A stretch of DNA of 36,731 nucleotides from assembly GCA_011390515.1 (NCBI GenBank), contig JAABSJ010000032.1, positions 1 to 36,731 of the forward strand. Direction: 5' to 3'. This document shows, piece after piece, positions 25,535-32,657 of this stretch. The position numbers and the translations under genes were made by a program. Within the stretch, counting starts at the first letter, position 1. Every line of letters begins with the position of its first letter. Under the pieces are notes generated by a model, which was not told the origin of the DNA, made no database searches, and saw nothing but the letters and a program-made list of their open reading frames with translations. The stretch is from Oscillatoria sp. (GTDB taxonomy: Bacteria; Cyanobacteriota; Cyanobacteriia; Cyanobacteriales; Laspinemataceae).

Positions 25535-26644
25535 ATGAATGAAACCCGATATATTTCCCCGGAAACCCAGTTTTGTGAGCTCACGCAACCCGTTATCCTA
25601 GAATCTGGACAGGTTTTGATCGGGGTGCAAGTCGCCTATCGCACCTGGGGAAAGCTCAATCCAGAACGAGATAATGCCGTGGTGATCTGCCATGCTTTAA
25701 CCGGATGGGCGGATGCGGATCAATGGTGGGACCCTTTATTTGGACCCGGAAAAGCCCTGGATCCGGAAAAAGATTTTATTATTTGCAGCAACGTCCTGGG
25801 GAGTTGTTACGGCACCACTGGACCCACCTCGGTCAATCCAGAAACCGGATGTCCCTACGGTCCCGATTTCCCTCGGATTACGATTCGGGATATGGTGCGA
25901 GTCCAGGCGGCATTGCTGGATGAGTTGGAAGTTGCCAAAGTCAAGCTGGCGATCGGGGGGTCATTGGGCGGGATGCAGGTCCTGGAATGGGGGGTGATGT
26001 ATCCGGAAAAAGTGGAGGCGATCGCCACCTTTGCCGCCTCGGGAAGACATTCTCCCTGGTGCATCGGACTCAGCGAAGCCCAACGCCAAGCCATTTATGC
26101 GGACCCCTACTGGCGCGGTGGCTATTACACCATTGAACAACCCCCTGCTGCCGGATTGTCTGCGGCGCGGATGATGGCGATGTGTTCTTATCGCAGTTGG
26201 GCCAGTTTAGAGCAAAAATTCGGGCGCAACAAGAGTGCCGATGGCAATTGGGAAATCGTCAATTACCTGCAATATCAAGGCCAAAAACTGGTGAATCGCT
26301 TTGATGCGAATAGTTACATTACCCTGACTTACGCGATGGATAGTCACGATGTCTCTCGCGGAATCGGGGATTATAATTCGGTACTCGCCAGTATCCAGCA
26401 ACCGACTCTGGTGGTGGCGATCGACTCTGATGTGCTTTATCCTCCGGTGGAACAGGAGAAGTTAGCCGAGTTGATTCCGAATTCGGAATTGGGGTGGTTG
26501 AATTCTCCCCACGGTCACGATGCGTTTTTAATTGATATGGAAGATTTGAATGCAATGGTGGTGAGTTTCCGCCAGTCCCTGGAGTGGAATGCCGCCAATC
26601 GCGATCGCTCTCATCTGTCCCGGATTTGGCGGGTGGATAATTAG
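25535..26644 (+). CDS. metX: Homoserine O-acetyltransferase
   Basis: Acetylates homoserine with acetyl-CoA, committing it to methionine. A 369-residue alpha/beta hydrolase-fold protein with VAYRTWGKLNPERDNAV, HALTGWADA, the oxyanion region NVLGSCYGTTGPTS, the nucleophile elbow GGSLGGMQVLEW (Ser ~144), DSDVLYPP with the catalytic Asp, and the catalytic His in SPHGHDAFL. All triad members are present. It makes the substrate of MetY encoded just upstream. It is convergent with thrB, which competes for homoserine. Confidence 0.97.
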   Translation: MNETRYISPETQFCELTQPVILESGQVLIGVQVAYRTWGKLNPERDNAVVICHALTGWADADQWWDPLFGPGKALDPEKDFIICSNVLGSCYGTTGPTSVNPETGCPYGPDFPRITIRDMVRVQAALLDELEVAKVKLAIGGSLGGMQVLEWGVMYPEKVEAIATFAASGRHSPWCIGLSEAQRQAIYADPYWRGGYYTIEQPPAAGLSAARMMAMCSYRSWASLEQKFGRNKSADGNWEIVNYLQYQGQKLVNRFDANSYITLTYAMDSHDVSRGIGDYNSVLASIQQPTLVVAIDSDVLYPPVEQEKLAELIPNSELGWLNSPHGHDAFLIDMEDLNAMVVSFRQSLEWNAANRDRSHLSRIWRVDN

Positions 26645-26670
26645 TAATCATCCGCAATCCGGTTTTTAAA

Positions 26671-26733
26671 GGTCTATAACAACCCGCAGGCTAAAGCCTG
26701 GGGCTACACGGACGAAGCCCGCCTGCGCGGGCT
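26671..26733 (+). repeat. GGCTACACGGAC-type repeat, arm 1 of a large inverted pair
   Basis: GGTCTATAAC, AACCCGCAGGCT, GGGCTACACGGACGAAGCCC and GCCTGCGCGGGCT. Together with 26792-26853 it forms a ~63-bp imperfect inverted repeat around a terminator hairpin. Confidence 0.7.
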
Positions 26734-26753
26734 AAGAAAGAAAAAGGTCTATA

Positions 26754-26784
26754 AAAATCCGCACCCTGAAGGGTGCGGGTTTTT
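26754..26784. terminator. Bidirectional terminator between convergent metX and thrB
   Basis: Perfect 9-bp stem CCGCACCCT (26759-26767) and AGGGTGCGG (26770-26778) with a very tight loop. TTTTT follows on the plus strand (26780-26784) and AAAAA precedes it (T-run on the minus strand), so it can end transcripts from both metX and thrB. Confidence 0.75.
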
Positions 26785-26791
26785 ACTCTTG

Positions 26792-26853
26792 AGCCCGCGC
26801 AGGCGGGCTTCGTCCGTATAGCCCCACCCTTCAGGGTGCGGGTTTTTACAGAC
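26792..26853 (-). repeat. GGCTACACGGAC-type repeat, arm 2 (inverted)
   Basis: Reads AGCCCGCGCAGGCGGGCTTC, GTCCGTATAGCCC, then a second CACCCT/AGGGTG hairpin and GGGTTTTTACAGACC. It is the inverted counterpart of 26671-26733. Confidence 0.7.
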
Positions 26854-26882
26854 CTTTGACAACCGAATTCCGTATAACATCG

Positions 26883-26937
26883 AACCCTAAATGATGTAGA
26901 GGCGATTCGCGAATCGCCTCTACATTACTTTAGGGTT
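26883..26937. repeat. Perfect long palindrome, relative of the 23410 MITE core
   Basis: AACCCTAAA and TTTAGGGTT flank a 30-base perfect palindrome, ATGTAGAGGCGATTC and its complement. It shares the TGTAGAGGCGA core with 23410-23496. It lies 58 bases beyond the thrB stop and may also influence thrB mRNA 3' ends. Confidence 0.65.
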
Positions 26938-26994
26938 AAGGAGTGCGGTAAGCGGAGCTATGCCGTAGGCTTTGCATCTTGCTCGCTCTAATGC

Positions 26995-28002
26995 TTATCC
27001 CGGGGTAGAAAAGTTAGCGGGTTCTTTCAGGGGAGCTTTTGTTTCCACGCTTACGGACCCTCGGATATCAATTTGTACCGATTGCGCGTGGGATTTAATT
27101 CCGGCTTTCTGCCATGCTTCCACCATTGCGATCGCCACATCTGCGGACTGTACTGGGGAGGATAAGGCCAACAGGGTGGGACCGGCACCACTAATGGTCA
27201 ACCCGTAGGCTCCCGCATTTAACGCTGCTGCATGAACCGCATCATAACCGGGAATCAAATCCTTGCGATAGGGTTGATGGAGGCGATCGCTCATGGCAAC
27301 GCGCAACCATTGACCATTGTTGGTGGCTAATCCCCGCAGGAGTAACCCCAAATGGGCGGTATTGTAAATCGCATCCGCCCGGGTGTAGTGGGTTGGTAGG
27401 ACCTGGCGCGCTGTTTCGGTGGCTAACTCAAAATCCGGAATTGCTACCACGGGGACAATTTCTGAATGCCAGGGCACGTCACAGATTTCCCAACCCTGTG
27501 CCTCCGTTGCCAGTTCTGACGGGATGGATGCTGCCAGACGACATCCCCCGAGTAAGGCGGGAACGACGTTATCGGGATGCTTTTCCATGTCGATCGCCAG
27601 ATCCACCAGTTGCAGTGGAGTCAGGGGTTTTCCGGCGAGGTGATTGGCCCCCATTAAGCCACCGGCGATCGCCGTTGCGGAACTTCCCAGTCCTCGCGCC
27701 AGGGGAACTCCCAGTTCTATCTCGATTTTTACCGGGGGTGGGGATTGGCCGAGATGGGCGTAGAATTTAGCAAAGGCTTTATAGACGAGGTTGGTTTCAT
27801 CAGCAATCACGCGATCGGCTTCTAATCCCTTGACGAGAATCCGCAGGGTTTTTTGGTCCGGTGTGGATGGATTGAGGGCGATCGCTGAAAATTTAAACTG
27901 GTTGTACAGGGTCAATGCAGCCCCAAAACAGTCAAAACCAGGCCCGAGGTTAGCAGTGGTAGCCGGAACGGTAACGGTAACGGTGGAGTGGGTAGAAGAC
28001 AT
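26995..28002 (-). CDS. thrB: Homoserine kinase
   Basis: Phosphorylates homoserine for threonine synthesis. A 335-residue GHMP kinase with the N-terminal [18 protein letters not shown], the phosphate loop [30 protein letters not shown], and [14 protein letters not shown] near the C-terminus, so all GHMP motifs are intact. ATG 28002 is chosen over an adjacent TTG at 28005. It is convergent with metX. Confidence 0.97.
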   Translation of the reverse strand: MSSTHSTVTVTVPATTANLGPGFDCFGAALTLYNQFKFSAIALNPSTPDQKTLRILVKGLEADRVIADETNLVYKAFAKFYAHLGQSPPPVKIEIELGVPLARGLGSSATAIAGGLMGANHLAGKPLTPLQLVDLAIDMEKHPDNVVPALLGGCRLAASIPSELATEAQGWEICDVPWHSEIVPVVAIPDFELATETARQVLPTHYTRADAIYNTAHLGLLLRGLATNNGQWLRVAMSDRLHQPYRKDLIPGYDAVHAAALNAGAYGLTISGAGPTLLALSSPVQSADVAIAMVEAWQKAGIKSHAQSVQIDIRGSVSVETKAPLKEPANFSTPG

Positions 28003-28086
28003 CAAAGGTTTTAAGGGAGTACGTTTCGTCGATTGAGAAAAAAGTTAAAAAATTTCTAAGGCGTCAGTTCCGGATTAAATCCGTAG

Positions 28087-28160
28087 GACAAGAAACCCGG
28101 TTTCTGTGGCGAATTGGTTGCTGATTAGCAGAAATTTTCTCAAGAAACCGGGTTTCTAAC
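28087..28160. repeat. Paired AGAAACCCGGTTTCT palindromes
   Basis: AAGAAACCCGGTTTCT (~28091) and AAGAAACCGGGTTTCT (~28143) flank a ~36-base spacer. Each is nearly self-complementary and they are also inverted copies of one another. This motif is a familiar dispersed cyanobacterial repeat. It lies between thrB and the membrane-protein gene. Confidence 0.6.
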
Positions 28161-28283
28161 CTCTGGCAAAATCTAATTAGAGGAATTTGCACAGAGGTCT
28201 CATCAAATAACAGTCAGAGTTCCGCGCCTGAGAGGATGAGGATCTGCTATTTCTTATCTTCACATTTAACAGGAATGACGCAT

Positions 28284-29078
28284 CTAAAATTTTCGCTTTT
28301 TCTGTTCTTTATCCAAGACGATCGCGCCCACCCAAGCCAAGAACCCGATCGCCACGGGAAAGGATGCTTTTCCGATGGCCCAAAATAAAAAGGCCCCACA
28401 GATGACGACTAAAGCCGTCATCACTGCATCAGGAACAACGACTTTTTTCTCCTTGGGGGTAGCGGCGAGAATTTGCACCCAGGCATAGCCGACTCCCACC
28501 ACCCCAATCCAGGCAGAATTCGCGATTCTCTGGGATAGAGCAGGTTCCTCTAGGACGCCTATCCAGGTTTGAGTGGCGATGATTCCACCCACGGCTAAAA
28601 CGGTAGCCCCGGCCCCAGCTAAATAGAGAATATCAAGTTCTACCGCACTTAATTTTTTGAGGAGGAGGCGAAACAGATAATGACAGGCGATCGCCACGAG
28701 CAAAGCCGCGAGGGTCACCGCGAAGGATTGGAACCCGAACAGGGCCGTTGCTTTGGCGGTAGCCCCACGCCTAGTAATGGCCCAAAACCCGGCGAGTAGA
28801 AAGGCTCCTACCCCAGTTACCGCACTGACCCCCATGATCATTTTAGTCAGGAACTTGAGGATAGATTCAATCACGCATTCCCGTCTATTTCCCACCGAGA
28901 GTAATGAACGGTTGGCAATATGCTGGGCGATCGGCCAAAACAGGACCAATCCAGCCGGTATTGATAACGCTAGTTTCCAGGTTACGGAGTCGAGTCCGAC
29001 TACCACCCAACCCCATATTCCCCCCACAGCTACAACCAGGGAGAGTCCAAGAAGAAAGAGCGAGCGTTGCATCCCCAT
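28284..29078 (-). CDS. Hypothetical multi-pass membrane protein
   Basis: A 264-residue protein with about seven to eight hydrophobic helices (e.g. SLFLLGLSLVVAVGGIWGWV, ILYLAGAGATVLAVGGIIAT, VMTALVVICGAFLFWAIG) and a basic C-terminus (DKEQKKRKF). No motif identifies a substrate or enzyme, and I do not recognise the family. Starts at 29078 or 29072 are equally plausible. It does not form an obvious operon: thrB is downstream with a 280-base gap and the pentapeptide gene is upstream with a 229-base gap, all on the minus strand. Confidence 0.75.
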   Translation of the reverse strand: MGMQRSLFLLGLSLVVAVGGIWGWVVVGLDSVTWKLALSIPAGLVLFWPIAQHIANRSLLSVGNRRECVIESILKFLTKMIMGVSAVTGVGAFLLAGFWAITRRGATAKATALFGFQSFAVTLAALLVAIACHYLFRLLLKKLSAVELDILYLAGAGATVLAVGGIIATQTWIGVLEEPALSQRIANSAWIGVVGVGYAWVQILAATPKEKKVVVPDAVMTALVVICGAFLFWAIGKASFPVAIGFLAWVGAIVLDKEQKKRKF

Positions 29079-29307
29079 TGGGTAAATCGCAGGTAGTTAT
29101 GAGTTTTTCATTGTTAAAGGATTTTATCGCATTTATTCTGGCGCGCCCAAAAATCTCCGACAACCATCCCGAGAGTTCTTACCCCTGTTCCGGGGTAGGA
29201 CCCGTAAGGGAGCGGGACTTTTTTGGCGATCGGGGGTGCCTCAACTGCTGTCGGTGCCATGCCGGTGATTCCCCCGCTTGCTGCTTCACCATCAGGGAGT
29301 TAACTCC

Positions 29308-30222
29308 CTAACTCATCGGCGCACTCACGACTCGCTCGGATTCATAGCTGGAACTGCCGCCTGTGGTTAAATAAAAGTAGCGCCTCGTCAGTTCCGGTAA
29401 AACCGCATCGGCAAAATTCGCGCCCTCCACATTGGTTCCCACCAAGGTGGCATGACTCAGATCCGCTTCCACCAATTCCGCCCGATTTAAAGAGGCCCAA
29501 TTTAAGTTAGCTTTCTGAAGAGAGGCTCCCATTAAATTGGCTCCAGTGAGGTCCGCCCCCATTAAACTCGCCGATCGCAGGGTGGCATAAGCCAGATTAG
29601 CCGCAATCAGGTTCGCCCCCTCTAAATTAGAGTTACTCAGTTTAGCTTGCTTGAGATTAATGCCATTGAGATTGACCCCATTCAGGTCCACCCCGTTTAA
29701 ATAGGCGCCCTCTAAGGTAATGCCGTTTAAATTCGCACCATAAAGCATCGCACCGCTGAGTCGGGCAGAATTTAGGATGGCCCAACTGAGGTTGGTCCCC
29801 GTAAGATTAGCCGCTCGCAGATTGACCCATTCCATATTGGCCCCAGACAAATTTGCACTCCGCAGGTTGGCGCTTCTGAGGTTCGTGCTATTGAGGTTCG
29901 CCGCGCTGAGTTTGGCTCTCGGTAATTTTGCTTTGACTAAAATTGCACCGGAAAGCGCCGCTTTGGTCAGATCCGCATCCATCAATTTCGCGTTTTCCAT
30001 CTTGGCATAGCTCAGATTCGCCCATTGCAAGGCAGCCTTACTCAAGTCAGCTTTAGTCAGATTTGCCCGACTCAAATTCGTTCCCCGCAGCACAGCATTG
30101 CTGAGATTTATCCCGACGAGGTAGGATCGGCTGAGATCGGCTCCACTCAGGTCCACCCCAGAAAAGTCCCTCTGACCCATTTCATACCGTTCAAGTAATT
30201 CGCTAACGTTCATCCCATTCAT
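29308..30222 (-). CDS. Pentapeptide-repeat protein
   Basis: A 304-residue protein. After a short N-terminal helix (MNGMNVSELLERYEMGQRDF), residues ~20-270 are about 50 continuous A(D/N)LXX pentapeptides (e.g. ADLSRSYLVG, ANLRSANLSG), predicted to fold as a right-handed quadrilateral beta-helix. No signal peptide, kinase or other domain. Such proteins are abundant in cyanobacteria, mostly of unknown role; some mimic DNA. GAGGGAG lies 5 bases before ATG 30222. A ~30-residue non-repeat tail (YFYLTTGGSSSYESERVV) ends it. Confidence 0.92.
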   Translation of the reverse strand: MNGMNVSELLERYEMGQRDFSGVDLSGADLSRSYLVGINLSNAVLRGTNLSRANLTKADLSKAALQWANLSYAKMENAKLMDADLTKAALSGAILVKAKLPRAKLSAANLNSTNLRSANLRSANLSGANMEWVNLRAANLTGTNLSWAILNSARLSGAMLYGANLNGITLEGAYLNGVDLNGVNLNGINLKQAKLSNSNLEGANLIAANLAYATLRSASLMGADLTGANLMGASLQKANLNWASLNRAELVEADLSHATLVGTNVEGANFADAVLPELTRRYFYLTTGGSSSYESERVVSAPMS

Positions 30223-30697
30223 TGCTCCCTCGATTTTTGTAAAAAACTCAGCTCTCTCAACGTTTTTGTATTGGGACGGGGTTTAGGGTTGGCTAGGATC
30301 AACAGAATCCTCTAAAAATTTAACGGTCTGACCTAGTTCTGCCTCTAGCCCTAAATCGCTGACTGTCCAAAAAATTAAATAATTTCTTCATATTGTCATT
30401 GTACGCTTAAAGAAGGCTACATCATAATAAGTTTTGTTCCAAATATTCTCTGCATCGCGGGGGCACTGAGATCGGGTAGAAATCTGGTTCGAGAAGCCGC
30501 ACTCTTTCCCTAGTATTCCCCTGTTGAGGCAGTAGAATAACTTACTCCCTCAACAGCCCAGTCCCGGCTTTGCTCATCGCAGTCTTGGCAATGGAGATTT
30601 TCAGGGGTCGAGGATTCATCCCAGATTGATGCTTGAGTATCCCGGGGAGGCGATCGCCTTTTTCCCACCCCGAGCAAAAGTCCGTAGATTTGCCGAC
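30223..30697. other. Intergenic region with one strong hairpin, no gene
   Basis: Contains CTGTTGAGG (30521-30529) pairing with CCTCAACAG (30548-30556), a 9-bp perfect arm over an 18-base loop. A HIP1 palindrome followed by TTTTT lies near 30648-30663. No protein or RNA family recognised. Confidence 0.5.
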
Positions 30698-31129
30698 TTA
30701 TTCTGCTTCGGCTGTAATCAGATCCAAGGCGCGATCAATCAGTTCTGCTCGATTTACTTTCTCTTCTAACTCCCGCACCTCGTAACGCCCTTCTTCCACT
30801 TCTAGGGATGCTTCATCAATCGCATTAATATAGGCTTCTTCTACCGTTTCCAGTAACTCTTCCCGACTCAAGTAATAACCCCCAGCTTTCCGCCGCTTGT
30901 TTTCCCGTTGAATTTCCCGAACTGAATTGCGAATCGAGACATCCCAAGACCGCGTAGACCGATTTTCGACTTGTTGCCTAATCAAATGAATCAGTAAAAT
31001 CACCGCATAACTGCGGATAGTCTTGATGATGTCTTTTCGTCCCATTTCTGTCAATTCTTCAAGCAGTTCTAAAGAGCCTTTAATATCGCCTTGAAGGAGC
31101 TTTTCTTTAAGTTCTAATAGTTCTTCCAT
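30698..31129 (-). CDS. DUF29-like protein, downstream tandem copy
   Basis: A 143-residue helical, highly charged cytosolic protein. EELTEMGRKDIIKTIRSYAV and LLIHLIRQQVENRSTRSWDV fit the DUF29 pattern (E-I-MG-R-K...LLxHLLKxQ...SW), a family greatly expanded in cyanobacteria with no known function. Compared with its neighbour at 31154, the first ~68 and last ~35 residues are nearly identical while residues ~69-107 differ at many positions. The copies are 24 bases apart on one strand and probably co-transcribed. Confidence 0.72.
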   Translation of the reverse strand: MEELLELKEKLLQGDIKGSLELLEELTEMGRKDIIKTIRSYAVILLIHLIRQQVENRSTRSWDVSIRNSVREIQRENKRRKAGGYYLSREELLETVEEAYINAIDEASLEVEEGRYEVRELEEKVNRAELIDRALDLITAEAE

Positions 31130-31153
31130 AATTCAACCCGGAGATTGGTCCAC

Positions 31154-31585
31154 TTATTCTGAGTCTGCTGTAATTAAACCCAAAGCGCGATCAATAATTT
31201 CTGGGCGATTTACTTTGTCTTCTAACTCCCGAACCTCATACCGCCCTTCTTCCACTTCTAGGGATGCTTTATTAATGGCTTGTGGGTAGGCGCTCTCTAA
31301 AACCTCCTGTAATTCCCCAGCGGATAGGTAAAATCCCGCTGATTTGGGGCGCTTATTTTCTTCCTTAATTTCTAAAATAGAATTGCGAATCGAGACATCC
31401 CAAGACCGAGTAGACCGATTTTCTACTTGCTGCTTAATCAGATGAATCAGTAAAATCACCGCATAACTGCGAATAGTCTTGATGATGTCTTTGCGTCCCA
31501 TTTCTGTCAATTCTTCAACCAGTTCTAAAGAGCCTTTAATATCGCCTTGAAGGAGCTTTTCTTTAAGTTCTAGCAATTCTTCCAT
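31154..31585 (-). CDS. DUF29-like protein, upstream tandem copy
   Basis: A 143-residue paralogue of the gene at 30698 with the same length and start (MEELLELKEKLLQGDIKGSL). The central part (ILEIKEENKRPKSAGFYLSA) is its divergent region. First gene of the pair; no clear RBS is seen before ATG 31585. Function unknown. Confidence 0.72.
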   Translation of the reverse strand: MEELLELKEKLLQGDIKGSLELVEELTEMGRKDIIKTIRSYAVILLIHLIKQQVENRSTRSWDVSIRNSILEIKEENKRPKSAGFYLSAGELQEVLESAYPQAINKASLEVEEGRYEVRELEDKVNRPEIIDRALGLITADSE

Positions 31586-32009
31586 CAGTCAACTGGGGTT
31601 GGGGTAGGGTTTGATGATTGTGAGGTCATTGTCAGTTTATGATGCCAAACTCAAATTTGGGTTAATTTTAAAAGAGGCATCCCATATTCTTTCCTTTGTG
31701 AAAGCGATGAATGGCTTGTATGGCTGTTGGGTTAAAGGGCGATCGCATCGCTATAGCCTAGAGTAGGATATTTCTGTCCAAACATACAGCATGGGTTCCA
31801 CTCTGGCAACCCATCCTCCCGTCTCAGAGAAAGTTTAGCAGGCCCAGAGCCGAAATCATAGGGGGGAAGGTTTCATGGGGGACCGGCGTTGGGAGGGCCT
31901 GTTCAGCGATCGCCTGATGGGATAAAATACAACAATAGACACTCCATTCTGCGAAAACTTGTAGCTTGGAGCGCCTCTAATCCGGGTTCAATTTATAGAA
32001 TTAAATACC
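31586..32009. other. Divergent intergenic region between DUF29 pair and DUF309 gene
   Basis: Should hold promoters for both directions. A GATAAAAT motif near 31920-31928 could be a -10 for the plus-strand gene. No gene or RNA is supported. Confidence 0.4.
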
Positions 32010-32447
32010 ATGACCGATGGGATTCCTGAAGAATTTTGGCAAGCAGTAGACCAATTTAATGCTCAAGATTTTTATGCCTGCCATGACACCTTAGAAGCCT
32101 TATGGATGGATGCAGTAGAACCGGACAAAAAGTTTTATCAAGGGGTGCTACAAATTGCCGTATCCCTTTATCATTTGGGAAATTTAAACTGGCGAGGTGC
32201 GGCGATTTTATTGGGAGAAGGGATAAGTCGATTAGGCTATTATTCGCCGGAATATTATACCATAAATGTGGAAAATTTACTCACGGAAAGCCAAGAAATT
32301 TTACGGGCTTTGCAAGCATCGGGTCCTGACAATGTGGCAGAGTTCGCGCAGCAGTTATTTACTTCGGACGTTGTAGCAGGAAGCGATAAAATAGCGAGAT
32401 TGCAAGTTCCTCAAATTGTGAAAGTTATCCATAGCGACCCTAAATAA
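32010..32447 (+). CDS. DUF309 domain protein
   Basis: A 145-residue helical protein. The DUF309 signature is clear: FNAQDFYACHDTLEALWMDA, then KFYQGVLQIAVSLYHLGNLN and GAAILLGEGISRL. The histidine in CHDTLEALW and the GxLQIAVxxYH region are the conserved core. The family is widespread in cyanobacteria and chloroplasts, with no established biochemical activity. No strong RBS before ATG 32010. Confidence 0.9.
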   Translation: MTDGIPEEFWQAVDQFNAQDFYACHDTLEALWMDAVEPDKKFYQGVLQIAVSLYHLGNLNWRGAAILLGEGISRLGYYSPEYYTINVENLLTESQEILRALQASGPDNVAEFAQQLFTSDVVAGSDKIARLQVPQIVKVIHSDPK

Positions 32448-32477
32448 CTCAAAAAAATCCTCATGTAATTCCTCATG

Positions 32478-32505
32478 GAGGAGCGGGAGCGAGACGCTCC
32501 CACTC
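32478..32505. repeat. Hairpin GGGAGCGAGACGCTCCC
   Basis: Complementary GGGAGCG/CGCTCCC arms with a short loop, ~30 bases after the DUF309 stop. It may stabilise that mRNA's 3' end but has no T-run. The motif is also a common dispersed palindrome. Confidence 0.45.
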
Positions 32506-32595
32506 TTACATTCTCTGGTCATCATGATTTAAACCCCCTATAAAATCACCCTTATAAACCCACTTGATTGACCCTAGAACTTGATTTAAAACAGC

Positions 32596-32622
32596 CAAAA
32601 AGGACAAGACATTGCCTTGTCC
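32596..32622 (-). terminator. Rho-independent terminator of the RTX gene
   Basis: On the minus strand GGACAAG (32622-32616) pairs with CTTGTCC (32608-32602) and is followed by TTTTT (32601-32597), 36 bases beyond the RTX stop. Confidence 0.75.
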
Positions 32623-32657
32623 CTCCCTTTGTAATTCCTGACGAGTCTTGGAATTGT

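Noticed and set aside
25310..25588. 92-codon minus-strand frame overlapping the metX start
   Set aside because: Antisense to metX, with no family resemblance or RBS.
26671..26937. Possible CRISPR array
   Set aside because: Repeats are inverted and hairpin-forming, with no regular spacers and no cas genes.
27393..27770. 125-codon plus-strand frame inside thrB
   Set aside because: Antisense shadow of the homoserine kinase gene; Arg/Pro-rich.
29200..29224. Possible terminator (CCCG...CGGG followed by T6)
   Set aside because: The stem is only 4 bp with a mismatch above it, and no plus-strand gene ends there.
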